From positions 1 through 27,631 of the IMG/VR virus record IMGVR_UViG_3300020180_000104: DNA of 27,631 bases; one strand, given 5' to 3'. The DNA is from a virus. A program made the translations under genes and the position numbers. Below are positions 7,794-17,000 of this stretch, in pieces. How positions within the stretch are numbered: the stretch's first letter is position 1; every line of letters begins with the position of its first letter. A model generated the notes under the pieces. The model was given only the letters and a program-made list of their open reading frames with translations, did not search any database and was not told where the DNA came from.

Positions 7794-8864
7794 ATGTCTG
7801 CTGCATCTATCCTCTCTCCGTCGTTCCTGACGGATACCATCAATGCTATCAAGTCCCCCAACTCGTTTCTCAAGAACCTCCTCTACCCCGCAAGCGTGGA
7901 GCGGGCTATCCCATTGGAGAGGGTGGAAATCCCCATGTACGAGCGGGGCCGCGTTATCGCCCCGTTCGTGCGCCGCGGTGCCGAAGGCATCATGGTTGGC
8001 GGAACCACATCCAAGACGATCGAGGTGGAGGCTCCGAACATCCGCATTAAGCGACCGTTCACGGGCCGAGCTCTGATGTACACTCGCCGCCCCGGTCAGC
8101 CCATCTACCGTACGTCGAATGCGGAGATGATTAAATACGCCCGCGAGCAGATGCTCCGGGAATTGACCGACCTCGCCGACAGCGTAACCAACGCCGAGGA
8201 GTGGTTGGTGGCGATGTCCCTGCAAGGGGTGATTACCTACTCGGTCCCTGATGGCGATCACTTTACCATCACTTACCCTCGCTCGGCCTCGAACAACATC
8301 ACCCTCTCTACGTTCTGGAATGACGTCACCCCTGCCAACGTCAAGATTTTTACGAACATCTTGTCGGCTAAGCGGGTCGCCAGCGTGGACGGACACACGC
8401 TCACCGACGGTATCTGCGGTAGCGAAGCTGCGGCAGCTCTCGTGGGTCTGGTCGAGGGCGGCAACGTCAAGATGCTCGGATCTGACGGAACTAACGTCTC
8501 TGCTGGCGACGTCTCGTTCGTGGAGCAGTTTCGCAACGACGGGGCCATCTACCTCGGCAAGCTCGGCGGCATTCGCTTTTGGGAATACGCACGGACTGGC
8601 GTACTCAACGACACTACGGTTGATCTTATTCGACCGAAGTACGTTGAGTTCATCACGACCAGCCCGACCGCGGATCGCCAGATGATCTACGCGGCCATCG
8701 ATGACATGGACGCCATCGCGGAAGGCTTGGTCGTCCGCAAGCGATTCGCAAAGAGCTGGACGGTCCCTGATCCGTCAGCCACGATGGCTCTCGTCCAATC
8801 GAAGCCCCTTCCCATCCCACGACAGCTCAACGCATCAGTGTCCATGAAAGTCGTTTCAGGATAA
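7794..8864 (+). CDS. Major capsid protein (lambda gpE-like)
   Basis: 356 residues, the normal size for gpE-family capsid proteins with the HK97 fold. Family features seen: RPFTGRAL-type core with KRPFTGRALMYTRRPGQPIY (~residues 83-103), a helix with AEEWLVAMSLQGVITYSV (~140-155), GGIRFWEYA (~258-266) and a C-terminus PSATMALVQSKPLPIPRQ that is typical of gpE relatives. The N-terminus SPSFLTDTI also fits. A clear GAGGT ribosome-binding site precedes ATG 7794. It pairs with the gpD-like decoration gene 41 bases upstream and is followed by a hairpin terminator, as expected for a very highly expressed gene. Confidence 0.93.
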   Translation: MSAASILSPSFLTDTINAIKSPNSFLKNLLYPASVERAIPLERVEIPMYERGRVIAPFVRRGAEGIMVGGTTSKTIEVEAPNIRIKRPFTGRALMYTRRPGQPIYRTSNAEMIKYAREQMLRELTDLADSVTNAEEWLVAMSLQGVITYSVPDGDHFTITYPRSASNNITLSTFWNDVTPANVKIFTNILSAKRVASVDGHTLTDGICGSEAAAALVGLVEGGNVKMLGSDGTNVSAGDVSFVEQFRNDGAIYLGKLGGIRFWEYARTGVLNDTTVDLIRPKYVEFITTSPTADRQMIYAAIDDMDAIAEGLVVRKRFAKSWTVPDPSATMALVQSKPLPIPRQLNASVSMKVVSG

Positions 8865-8876
8865 ACCTCTCTCACG

Positions 8877-8909
8877 CCCCCGAGGCGGGGAACCGCCGAG
8901 GGGGTTTTT
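8877..8909 (+). terminator. Intrinsic terminator after the capsid gene
   Basis: CCCCC (8877-8881) and GGCGG (8884-8888) pair with CCGCC (8893-8897) and GGGGG (8900-8904). A tandem G-A/A-G internal mismatch lies between the two 5-bp helices and a GGAA (GNRA-type) loop caps the stem. Five T follow at once. The capsid transcript probably ends here in part, with the downstream connector and tail genes reached by readthrough or another promoter. Confidence 0.85.
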
Positions 8910-8936
8910 GTCTTCCCCACCCATCTGGAGTTTTCT

Positions 8937-9416
8937 ATGTCTGAGAGATTTAAAGTCAACCCGACCGGTAGCATCCTCTTACCGAACGGTGATTCCGAGT
9001 TGGACCGCAGCCGCCGATATACCGTTGAAGATCTGGTATCTATGGGCGTGTCGAAGAGATCCGTGGCTGGTTTTATCGAGGATGGATTCCTTCTACCTGA
9101 GTCCGAGCCGACTGTGAATATCCAACGGCTCCCCGCAGGAGTCAACACGGACAATAACAAGCCGTTTGATGCTGACGACGAAGCGAGGGATGCTCGCCGC
9201 GAGCCTCCCAACATCAAAACCAAGAAGGATGCAGATGAAACGCCGCGACCGTGGGCGATGAACCCCCTAACCCTGTCGCAAAAGAGTTTGAAGGACTTAA
9301 ACCTTCTGGCCCAAGATGAGAACGAAAAGATTAAAGACCCGGCGGTATTAGCCTCCCTGCCTTTCAAGTCGGTCCCTGAAGCGATTGCGTTCATGTCCCA
9401 AAACGAGCGATCCTAA
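8937..9416 (+). CDS. Hypothetical protein after the capsid gene
   Basis: 159 residues, not recognised. The N-terminal third has a YTVEDLVSMGVSKRSVAGFI segment; the middle (~70-105) is charged and probably disordered; the C-terminus ends with a short helix-like KSVPEAIAFMSQ. In lambda-like genomes this position holds head-completion or packaging accessory genes (FI-like), which is a positional hint only. ATG 8937 follows GGAG with 7-base spacing. Its stop at 9414-9416 abuts the next ATG with no gap, so the two are probably coupled. Confidence 0.7.
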   Translation: MSERFKVNPTGSILLPNGDSELDRSRRYTVEDLVSMGVSKRSVAGFIEDGFLLPESEPTVNIQRLPAGVNTDNNKPFDADDEARDARREPPNIKTKKDADETPRPWAMNPLTLSQKSLKDLNLLAQDENEKIKDPAVLASLPFKSVPEAIAFMSQNERS

Positions 9417-9956
9417 ATGCCCCCCTCCTCCACGGTCCCCTTGTTCGTTGACTCCCTCCAAAAGCTCAAATCGAGCTTGCGGATGTCTACTGTTGGCGGA
9501 TCGGGGACCGATGGGGGCGAGGTATTGGAGGCTGCTATAGAGTCGGTTCGGGTGCAGATCTATGACGTTCTCGGTAACACGTTGGTCGATCAAATCCTCG
9601 CCACAGCACCAACGGCATCCCCTACGACGGCATTACAGATTAGGCGAATGCGTGCGTCGCTCGTAGAGATCGACGGGGTACGAGCCGAGCTTATGGCGAC
9701 GGAGCATGTAATCGTGCAATCCGCTGCGGCCGCAACGCGGCAGATATCCCAAGACGACGGCTCTTTGCGGTTTGCCAGCCACACCGATCAGCGGAGAGCT
9801 ATCGAGGCTATGCAAGCCCGATTCGCTAACGGGCTGCACGCACTCTCTGCGGCCGCTGCGAGTCCTTCGAGTTTCCACGTCTCCACCATTGAGAGCTTGG
9901 AAAAAATCATCTACCCCGGCGATTCCCTGCGTGTGGGTGACGGGTACGGAGAATAG
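9417..9956 (+). CDS. Putative head-tail connector protein
   Basis: 179 residues, mostly predicted helical (VLEAAIESVRVQIYDVL, then ALQIRRMRASLVEIDGVRAE). No family could be assigned firmly. The N-terminal helical region of about 50-100 residues and the place between capsid and tail-terminator candidates fit a head-tail adaptor/connector (HK97 gp6-like role). The ATG directly follows the previous TAA and the TAG overlaps the next GTG by one base, so it sits in a tightly coupled string. Confidence 0.65.
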   Translation: MPPSSTVPLFVDSLQKLKSSLRMSTVGGSGTDGGEVLEAAIESVRVQIYDVLGNTLVDQILATAPTASPTTALQIRRMRASLVEIDGVRAELMATEHVIVQSAAAATRQISQDDGSLRFASHTDQRRAIEAMQARFANGLHALSAAAASPSSFHVSTIESLEKIIYPGDSLRVGDGYGE

Positions 9957-10390
9957 TGGAGCTACGATCAAAGATCTTAACTGCGGTGCGTGATCGCCTC
10001 GCAACTATAAAGTTCCCCGCCTTACCTCTGGAAGTAGAAGGGCGAACCCCGCCCTTCACGGTCGGACCCAGCATCTCTTCCGAAAAGCCCGCATCCTTTG
10101 AGGCCGCATACGTCTCCTCCTCGTTCGAGCGAGATACTCAGTTCGGTCGCAGCTTTCGTGGCCGACAAACAGAAGCCACCTTTCAGGTGCAAATCACCTT
10201 CGCCAGAACTGTTTCGATATCGGATATGGAGCGTAGTTTCTGCGACGATCCCATCTTCCTGCCCGACGACGGAGAATCACCCTCCTGCATTGTAGAGTTG
10301 GTTCGGCACAACAATTTTGAGGGCGGGAGATCCGACTCACCCCACACACTGTTCATGTACTTCAAAGCGTCGATTAACCGCCGATCCTAG
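9956..10390 (+). CDS. Putative tail terminator / completion protein
   Basis: 144 residues starting at GTG 9956, which overlaps the previous TAG by one base; GGAG lies four bases upstream. The N-terminal helix LRSKILTAVRDRLATI followed by a beta-rich part (TFQVQITFARTV) is the layout of gpU-type tail terminators, which cap the tail tube and join it to the head. Location directly before the major tail protein matches the U-V order of lambda. No sequence motif is decisive, so the function is a contextual inference. Confidence 0.6.
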   Translation: MELRSKILTAVRDRLATIKFPALPLEVEGRTPPFTVGPSISSEKPASFEAAYVSSSFERDTQFGRSFRGRQTEATFQVQITFARTVSISDMERSFCDDPIFLPDDGESPSCIVELVRHNNFEGGRSDSPHTLFMYFKASINRRS

Positions 10391-10423
10391 ACTCGGCTCG
10401 CACCTACACCAAGGAAACAACAA

Positions 10424-11269
10424 ATGCCTGGCTCAAACACATCTGGAACGAGCAACACTTCCCACTACCTCCTCGGTCGTGGGATCATCCAGCTCTCACT
10501 TATCGACCCCATTACCGGCAACGCTGTAGGTGGCTTCCGAGACATCGGCAACGCATCGAGCTTTTCTCTCACCAACGAGAGCGAAAAGCTCGAACACCAG
10601 TCCAGCCGCGGAGGGCTGCGGATCACAGACAAGGAGGTTGAGATCAGCCGCAAGGTGAACGTCTCAATCACCACGGACGAGCTAAACGACGAGAACTTGG
10701 CTCTGTTCTTCTCGGGCGGTCAGGTGGTAATCACAAACCCGGCTACCGCAGGTTTCACCGAATGGACGATTGTTCCAGCAAGCCCCGGCGTCTCCCTCGC
10801 TCGGTGGTACCCCCTTACCAACTCGGCGGGCGTTCGCGCAATGGGGATCTTGAAGGCGAATCTCAACCTCAAGAACGCAACAACTAACACCTCGCTTGTT
10901 GAAGGAACCGACTTCGAGGTTGACGAGGCTCTAGGACTGGTCTTCATCAAGCCCGTCCCCACTAACATCACAGCGGGGGTTGGTCTCAAGGCCACGCTTA
11001 CCGCCCAGGCTGGCTCGAAGAACATCGATGAAGTTCGGATGCTCACGACGACCAACCAACCTTACATGCTCCGCTTTGTCGGCAAAAATCCGGCTGACGG
11101 CGACAGAGCGTACGAAGTCGTCCTCTACAAGATCACTCCCAAGGGAGAAGGCGACTTCGGCCTCATCTCGGATGAATGGGCGACGATGCAGATTACCGGC
11201 GTTGCGGAGGCCAATTCCGCGTTCAACGCCGCTTCCCCGTACGGGCATATCCGCAGCGTGAAGCTGTAA
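10424..11269 (+). CDS. Major tail tube protein
   Basis: 281 residues. The N-terminal region FRDIGNASSFSLTNESEKLE followed by HQSSRGGLR is typical of phage tail tube subunits, as is the C-terminal YKITPKGEGDFGLISDEWAT segment ending in ITGVAEAN. Hexameric rings of this protein form the tube around the tape measure. ATG 10424 follows AAGGAAACAACAA, a good ribosome-binding site. It precedes the tail-assembly chaperone frameshift and the tape measure, the order expected in siphoviruses, and is itself followed by a strong terminator. Confidence 0.88.
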   Translation: MPGSNTSGTSNTSHYLLGRGIIQLSLIDPITGNAVGGFRDIGNASSFSLTNESEKLEHQSSRGGLRITDKEVEISRKVNVSITTDELNDENLALFFSGGQVVITNPATAGFTEWTIVPASPGVSLARWYPLTNSAGVRAMGILKANLNLKNATTNTSLVEGTDFEVDEALGLVFIKPVPTNITAGVGLKATLTAQAGSKNIDEVRMLTTTNQPYMLRFVGKNPADGDRAYEVVLYKITPKGEGDFGLISDEWATMQITGVAEANSAFNAASPYGHIRSVKL

Positions 11270-11303
11270 CCCCGCAGCGGCAAAGGCCACGAGACTGGTC
11301 TAG

Positions 11304-11345
11304 GTGGCTCGGGTACACTCCGCGTATCCGGGCCACTTTTTCTTT
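11304..11345 (+). terminator. Intrinsic terminator after the tail tube gene
   Basis: A long hairpin: 11304-11316 pairs with 11324-11336 (13 bp with two wobble pairs), 7-base loop, followed by TTTTTCTTT. With the terminator after the capsid gene, it shows that the two most abundant structural proteins are each followed by a stop signal, leaving the lower-demand genes downstream of it to readthrough. Confidence 0.88.
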
Positions 11346-11371
11346 GGTCCTCAACCTCAAGGAACCTAACC

Positions 11372-11989
11372 ATGCCTCTGCCCTTCGTGCCTGCATACAT
11401 CGGAAAGACCATCTCTCACGTTGCGGAGGATTGGCTCGATCTCGCGGGAAAGCCTGTGGTGATTCAGATGCGACCCGTCACAGGGCGCATGTTTTTGGGT
11501 TTCAAGGATTTGCTGGAGACAGCCTCGGCAGCGATCTCGCGAATCTTCGACGTTCGGACGAACGACGTGGGCATGGATACCGTGAGCGATATTGGCATCT
11601 CGAACGATGTTGCTCAGTCGAGCATCACCAGAAATCTAACTACGTCCATCACGCCCGAGCTGGCGAAGATGCGATCGGACAACCGAGCATCTGCGTTCGG
11701 ATCTCTAGTCTCCGCCCTCCTGAGCGAAGCCACGCAAGGTTCGTTCTTTCAACTGATTTTCCATTCGTGGGTAAACAGACCGCCTCAGTTGACGAAGCCC
11801 GATGATATCGCAGACTTAGAGCTGCCCCAATTGTTCCAGCTCTTAACTGCTGTCATCAAAGCCAACAAGGGGGTGGCAGGCCCTTTGGCAGGAACCGGGG
11901 TGTGGAAGGATCTGATGAAGAAAGCAACAGACCGTCTCGCCCCGGCCTCCGCAAACTCCGTCGAAAGCAGCCCGCCAAACGAGCCCTAA
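11372..11989 (+). CDS. Tail assembly chaperone, lambda gpG-like
   Basis: 205 residues. Cytoplasmic chaperone that holds the tape measure during tail assembly. The call rests on position (between tail tube and tape measure) and on the -1 frameshift near its 3' end, rather than on sequence motifs. ATG 11372 follows AAGGA with 8-base spacing. Ribosomes that do not slip end at TAA 11987-11989. The slip occurs at codons Pro171-Leu172. Confidence 0.85.
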   Translation: MPLPFVPAYIGKTISHVAEDWLDLAGKPVVIQMRPVTGRMFLGFKDLLETASAAISRIFDVRTNDVGMDTVSDIGISNDVAQSSITRNLTTSITPELAKMRSDNRASAFGSLVSALLSEATQGSFFQLIFHSWVNRPPQLTKPDDIADLELPQLFQLLTAVIKANKGVAGPLAGTGVWKDLMKKATDRLAPASANSVESSPPNEP

Positions 11990-12309
11990 ATGTCTCGGCG
12001 GCCAAGGATGCTAGTTGGATTGAGTTGCAGGACTTGATTCTATGGTGCTCGGTAGTTTCCCACCAGACTATCGACTACGTGTTAGATCTTGACTTGCACG
12101 CCCTCGACTCGTTCCACGGTTCTTGCATCCGTCTTCACGCCAGAGCTGCAATGGAAAATGTGTCAAACTACCTTCTAGCCAGCCGTGGCGATCAGGAATC
12201 TATGCGAAAGTTTTTGAGGGCGAACCATCGCATCTTAGATGAAGCCACCGGGGCGGGGGATCGCAACGATTTGGGCGAGCTACTTCGAGCGTCAGGAGGA
12301 GGTATCTAA
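11372..12309 (+). CDS. Tail assembly chaperone gpGT-like fusion (by -1 frameshift; extension 11887-12309)
   Basis: After slipping one base back on CCCTTTG (11881-11887), translation continues in the -1 frame from 11887 to TAA 12307-12309, giving about 312 residues: the first 172 of the gpG-like protein plus a 140-residue extension containing ASWIELQDLILWCSVVSHQT. The -1 frame has no stop between 11887 and 12307. In lambda, the G-T product recruits tail tube subunits to the tape measure. The extension has no good start of its own; GTG 11902 has no ribosome-binding site. The stop overlaps the tape-measure ATG as TAATG. Confidence 0.8.
11881..11945 (+). other. Programmed -1 ribosomal frameshift site
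   Basis: The heptamer C CCT TTG (11881-11887) fits the X XXY YYZ slippery rule in the gpG frame, so both Pro and Leu tRNAs can re-pair one base back. Seven bases downstream, CCGGGG (11895-11900) pairs perfectly with CCCCGG (11940-11945), with two more pairs possible inside (a wobble and G-C) and a ~34-base loop. Such a stem is the usual stimulator at tail-chaperone frameshift sites. Confidence 0.8.
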
Positions 12310-12311
12310 TG
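12294..12311 (+). promoter_or_regulatory. Strong Shine-Dalgarno and TAATG start of the tape measure
   Basis: AGGAGGAGGT at 12294-12303 precedes ATG 12309, which overlaps the TAA of the chaperone by one base. It fixes the tape-measure start. Confidence 0.85.
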
Positions 12312-15300
12312 CCTGTAGATCGTGGAGGGCTCGATTACCCCATCAATGTCGGAGATGGTTTCTCCACCAACCTGACCGCTTTCACGGAAGGCGCTAAGGC
12401 AGCCCGCAAAGAGATCGAGGCGCTTGCGACAGCTGCCGCTAACCTCAAGGGGTTGGCGGCTGCTGCTCGCGAGGTCGCGAAGGCCAGCGCCACGCAAGGG
12501 CGAGAAACCAAGAAGGCCGCGACTGCTTCAGCCGAGAAATCTCAGCAGGAAGACGTAGCACTGCGGAGGTACAGGAATCGTCTGCGAGAAGTGCTTATTG
12601 AGAGACGGATTGCCAACATCGATGCTATCAACGCTTCGAGGCTAGCGGGAACGCAGCAAACGGCTAACGAGAAGCGGGCAGCAGGGGAGCGACGGCTAGC
12701 GAACGTCATCAACGTCCGGGCAGCGGCCGCAGCGAACCTTGCGGCGGTCCAGCGAACGGGGATAGCCCTATCGACGCAGGAGCAAGCCCGCCTCGGGCTT
12801 TTGAACACCGAACAACTCAGGTCGTTGCAGATCACGAAAAAGTTAGAGGGTGTAAAGACCGACACGTCTAGCGCTTCGATACGTAGTTCTCAGGTAGAGA
12901 TCGCGGTTCTAAAGCGGCAAGCCCAAGCCGCGAACGAGTTGCGTGTTGTCGAGGCGCTCCGCGCCCGCGGCCTCAACGCGAGAGGCGTGGCTGTCCCTCT
13001 GCCCGCAGCGCCCGGATTACTAGAGCGAATCAGGAACTTCAGCGGCCTCTCCTCGGCGATCGGCAAAGCGACCGACTCGGCTAACCGAGCATCGTTCACC
13101 TTCCGAAGGCTGTTTGGCATCCTCGCAGCGTTCACAGCCGTTCGCTTAGCACTACAGGGTTTCCGCAGCCTTATCACCGAGCTGATTCGGTACAACGCGA
13201 ACATTGAGCAAGCGACACTGGGCATCACATCTCTTTTCGTCGCGGTCGGTGACGTGCGAGACGCGACCGGGCGGGCGACGACAGCCGCCTACGGCTTGGC
13301 TCTGGCACAGAAGGAAGCTCGCCGACAGACCGCACTACTCCGCAGAGATTCGCTCGAAACCGCGGCAACCTTTGAGCAGCTCTTAGAGACGTTCCAGGTG
13401 GCGGTTGCCCCCGGACTCCAGGCGGGCTTGGATGTAGATCAGATCCGCGAGTTTACGGTCAGGATCAGTCAGGCGGCAGCAGCTGCCGGGGTTGCTCAGA
13501 ATCAGCTTGCCGAAGAAATCCGATCCATTCTTTCGGGGACGATCCAAGTCCGCACCACACGCCTAGCGGTGGCGCTGGGCATCACGAACCAAGACATTCG
13601 AGACGCCAAAGCTGCGGGCGTTCTCGTCGAGTTCCTCAATAAGAAGTTCGAGGCGTTCCGGGCAGCCGGAGTGCTCAGCCTCAACACTTTCAACGCTCTG
13701 TTTACGAACACCCAAGAGGCCATCCAGCGAGTACTAGAGTCCGGAGGGCTCAACTTTTTCTTATCGGTTAAGAGCACCCTCAAGGAAATTTTCGATATCC
13801 TCATTAACGCCGACCCGATCACAGGGCTTCTAACTCCCGACCCTCGGGCTGTGGCTGTGGTGAAAGTATTCGGCGACGCTCTAGTTTCGGTTCTGGAAGC
13901 GGCACGAGAGGCCGCACGTTCGCTAGATACTAACGCAGCGGTTAATGCGGCCAAAGCCCTTGCGGGCGGCATATTGTTTGCGACCAAGGTCACCATTTCG
14001 TTTATCCGGGGCTTCCTTAGCGGCCTTAGCGATATAGGCTCGGCGGTTGAACAAATCTTTAAGCTTTTCGGGGGTAAGAGCCCGTTAGATAATCCTGGCC
14101 TCCAGAAGTCAATAGGGCTTCTCGGACGAGTTCTCGCCATCTCGTTAGCGATCGCCGCAACGGCCTCAATCGTAAAGCTCTTGATGGCCCCTATCTTTTT
14201 GGGTATCGGGTTTTTGCATACGGTAATGGGGCCGCTGGTGTTGGCGTGGCGAGCGATAGCCCTCTTGGTCCCCCTCATCTTTGCGGGGGTGGGACTTATT
14301 AGCGTCCCCGTCCTCGTGATATCTGTTGCGGTGATCGCCATCGTCGCCAGCTTGGGGGTTGGTTTTGTCCTTTTGCAGGGATGGCTGTCAAAGCTTACGG
14401 GATTGGATCTCAAGTTCTCTTCGATCGCGAAAATACTGAAGACCGGGGTTACGGCGGCTTTGGATGTTGCGGCCTTATCGGTCAATTCCTACTTCGCGAA
14501 AATCTTCAACGAATTAAAGCTTCAGGTTCTGAAGTCATCGGCTCTCGCAGTCGATACTGTGCTAGGGCTCGTGCAGGAAGCACTATCTGCCATCGGAACT
14601 CTTAGTTCCGCAGCATCCGCAGCAGCTACGGCCGTCTCAATAACCAGGGCCGGCATATCCAGCGATATCGCGGAGCAAATCTCTAAGACGGCTTTAGACC
14701 TCGCACAATCTGCCGCTGCGTACGACGCCGCCCGGTCGGCCCTGTTCGGCGCTGCGGCTGGCGACATCGGAAAGGCGCTACGGGGCAACGCCTCCGCCCT
14801 CGGCTTCGCTGACCTCGTAAAATCCGGACTGACAAAGGCTTTCGCTTTTATCAAGAGCCAAAAATTCGGAGTGGCACTGTTTGAATCTTTGGGGTTGAAA
14901 GACACCAATAAGCTGCTTGGAGAGGCCAAGGATCTATTTGATTCGATGCTGGCCGCCCCTCGATCCTTAGTTGCTGAGTTTGATGCTATGCCCGGCATCG
15001 TCGGACTCGTCAACCAGAGACTCAAGGACAACGCCGATCTCCTCAATTCGATGGCCGACAGTGCTCGTGATGCGGCCGACGAGTTGCGTCAAGGCTCCGC
15101 CACCATCGGGCTAGATGGGGACGGCCTGCGAGCAAGGCAAGAAGCGTTCAAGACAGAAGCTCAGATTCGCCGCCAGTCCGTTGACACCCTCTTGCAGATC
15201 CAACAGTTGGAGGCTCGACGCATCACCCTTCTAGGGCAGCGAGCGCAAAACGAATCCCGCATCGCCTCCCTCGGAGACAAACAACGAGAGCAGGTCCGGG

Positions 15301-17000
15301 AATCTCAACAGGGACTAGAAAAGATCGTCGGGCTACAGAACGATCTAGCCCAACTGCAAGATAAGGCCGTTATCTCTCGGCTCCGCAGTAACAAGCTATT
15401 GAGTTTAGGGTTGGTCGAACAGGCGGACGCGGCTAAGGTCGAAGCCGCAGCCAATCAAGACGGTGTGGACGCACTCGAAAAAAGAATCCAACTCCTCAAA
15501 GATGCGGCCGAGATTGCGTTGAAGTCGGCCGGGTTCAATGCAGGGGATCAGGGGAAAATCATAGATTCAACCCTGGCTCGCATCCGCTCTGCGGGCGAGC
15601 TTCGCTTGATCGAAGAACAAATCTCGAATGTTGAATCCGACCGCATCGCCATAGCTCGATCCCTAAACGATGTGCTATCGCAGAGACTGTCCCTGATTGC
15701 CTCTGAGTCTGCATACACCGCCCGGAGAGTTGCGTCGGAAATCCGGATACAGCGAATTCAGATCCAAGCGGAGATCTCGTCCCGAGATCAGCTCAACAAC
15801 GCAGCTAAGAGGCTGACTCTCGCTGAGGCTGAGCTAACGACCTTAGAGGCTCAGACGCAAATCTCGGAACGACTCCGAGAGCGAGAAGCGTCCGATCTGG
15901 ACCAGCTCCTAGCCCAACGCAAGGAATACCTCAATAGCCTGGAGGAGAGCCAAGCCACGGTGGTGTCGGGGTCCGAGGACGAGCTAACCCTCCTCCAGCA
16001 AATCGCCACAGCCCAAGCTGCGGTGAACGCCATAGCCTCGGCCCGAGAGGCCGTCCAGACGAGGAACGCGAACGCTACCGCACTCGAAGCCGAACAGATC
16101 GATCTGCTTCTGCAACGAGCTCGGGACGCCAAGAAAGAGCTAGAGGAGCCAATCACCTTTGGTTTGGAGAAGGGCCTAGAAGAGTTCGTCAACAAGTCCC
16201 TCGACCTGTTCTCGGAAATGAAAAACATCGTCGTTAGCTCCCTCGATGGTCTTTCGTCTTTGATCTCCTCTTCGATCGTAGACGCCTTCGACCCCTCCAA
16301 CGATAAAAGCTTCCGGGATCGCTTTCGCTCATTCCTGAGCTCGGTAGCGGAGCAGATCATTCAGATGTTAGTTCGGCTTGCCATCGCTAAGGCGGTGCTC
16401 GGCTTAGGATTCCTTGGGGGTGGGGGCCAGGCGGGGGCTGCCGTAGGGTTTGCCTCGGGCGGCCATGTGAAGAAGAAAAAGCCTGTGGGCGGTATGGGTT
16501 TTGCCAGCGGTGGCTCGTCATCTCTCGGTGCTGGCTTCAACGGACGCATTGCCTCGGGGCTGCGAACAGGCGGGATTGGATCGGTCATAGACGCGATTCG
16601 CCCCTCCGGCTTAGACGCCCGCGACCGCATCCCGGCGTGGCTTCGTAAGGACGAGTTCGTGCTGGTGCCCGAGGCCGTCAAGGCTTACGGGCTGGGCTTC
16701 ATCTCAGACCTCAACAACCTCCTCGTTGATCCCTTCCAAATCAAGACTTTCTTGGGTTTGTTCGGCCGCTCCAACAGTGCCAAGAAAAATGGGAGGCTTG
16801 GGTTCGCGTCGGGGGGTAGCGTGGGCGGTTCGTCGATATCCTCCGCAATCTCGGCCGGAGGGGGTGTAGGTCCGACTCCGGCGTACATCATCGCGGACGA
16901 GGCTGCTGCTCAAGCACTCCTCACGAACGGCAAGCGGGCGTTCCTCGATTTCCTGAGACAAAATAAGAGCTCGTTCATGGCGGGAGAAAAATACCGATGA
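12309..17000 (+). CDS. Tail tape measure protein
   Basis: 1563 residues, the longest gene in the window. It sets tail length and helps eject DNA. Residues ~25-210 and ~900-1310 are rich in Ala, Arg, Glu and Gln with long coiled-coil-like stretches. A strongly hydrophobic stretch spans ~603-695 (several membrane-like segments), as in tape measures that insert in the inner membrane. The C-terminus has GFASGG at about 1380, 1397 and 1498 and a conserved-looking DRIPAWLRKDEFVLVPEAV motif of the GEYV type. Using the usual ~1.5 A per residue the tail would be about 230 nm (estimate from family rule). A strong Shine-Dalgarno precedes ATG 12309; its TGA overlaps the next ATG by 4 bases. Confidence 0.95.
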   Translation: MPVDRGGLDYPINVGDGFSTNLTAFTEGAKAARKEIEALATAAANLKGLAAAAREVAKASATQGRETKKAATASAEKSQQEDVALRRYRNRLREVLIERRIANIDAINASRLAGTQQTANEKRAAGERRLANVINVRAAAAANLAAVQRTGIALSTQEQARLGLLNTEQLRSLQITKKLEGVKTDTSSASIRSSQVEIAVLKRQAQAANELRVVEALRARGLNARGVAVPLPAAPGLLERIRNFSGLSSAIGKATDSANRASFTFRRLFGILAAFTAVRLALQGFRSLITELIRYNANIEQATLGITSLFVAVGDVRDATGRATTAAYGLALAQKEARRQTALLRRDSLETAATFEQLLETFQVAVAPGLQAGLDVDQIREFTVRISQAAAAAGVAQNQLAEEIRSILSGTIQVRTTRLAVALGITNQDIRDAKAAGVLVEFLNKKFEAFRAAGVLSLNTFNALFTNTQEAIQRVLESGGLNFFLSVKSTLKEIFDILINADPITGLLTPDPRAVAVVKVFGDALVSVLEAAREAARSLDTNAAVNAAKALAGGILFATKVTISFIRGFLSGLSDIGSAVEQIFKLFGGKSPLDNPGLQKSIGLLGRVLAISLAIAATASIVKLLMAPIFLGIGFLHTVMGPLVLAWRAIALLVPLIFAGVGLISVPVLVISVAVIAIVASLGVGFVLLQGWLSKLTGLDLKFSSIAKILKTGVTAALDVAALSVNSYFAKIFNELKLQVLKSSALAVDTVLGLVQEALSAIGTLSSAASAAATAVSITRAGISSDIAEQISKTALDLAQSAAAYDAARSALFGAAAGDIGKALRGNASALGFADLVKSGLTKAFAFIKSQKFGVALFESLGLKDTNKLLGEAKDLFDSMLAAPRSLVAEFDAMPGIVGLVNQRLKDNADLLNSMADSARDAADELRQGSATIGLDGDGLRARQEAFKTEAQIRRQSVDTLLQIQQLEARRITLLGQRAQNESRIASLGDKQREQVRESQQGLEKIVGLQNDLAQLQDKAVISRLRSNKLLSLGLVEQADAAKVEAAANQDGVDALEKRIQLLKDAAEIALKSAGFNAGDQGKIIDSTLARIRSAGELRLIEEQISNVESDRIAIARSLNDVLSQRLSLIASESAYTARRVASEIRIQRIQIQAEISSRDQLNNAAKRLTLAEAELTTLEAQTQISERLREREASDLDQLLAQRKEYLNSLEESQATVVSGSEDELTLLQQIATAQAAVNAIASAREAVQTRNANATALEAEQIDLLLQRARDAKKELEEPITFGLEKGLEEFVNKSLDLFSEMKNIVVSSLDGLSSLISSSIVDAFDPSNDKSFRDRFRSFLSSVAEQIIQMLVRLAIAKAVLGLGFLGGGGQAGAAVGFASGGHVKKKKPVGGMGFASGGSSSLGAGFNGRIASGLRTGGIGSVIDAIRPSGLDARDRIPAWLRKDEFVLVPEAVKAYGLGFISDLNNLLVDPFQIKTFLGLFGRSNSAKKNGRLGFASGGSVGGSSISSAISAGGGVGPTPAYIIADEAAAQALLTNGKRAFLDFLRQNKSSFMAGEKYR

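Noticed and set aside
7374-8396. 340-residue minus-strand open frame opposite the decoration and capsid genes
   Set aside because: It is a shadow of the GC-rich capsid and decoration genes, with no family pattern and no ribosome-binding site.
13502-14485. 327-residue minus-strand open frame opposite the tape measure
   Set aside because: A shadow frame in biased-codon sequence; no plausible domain, and the opposite strand has a clear gene.
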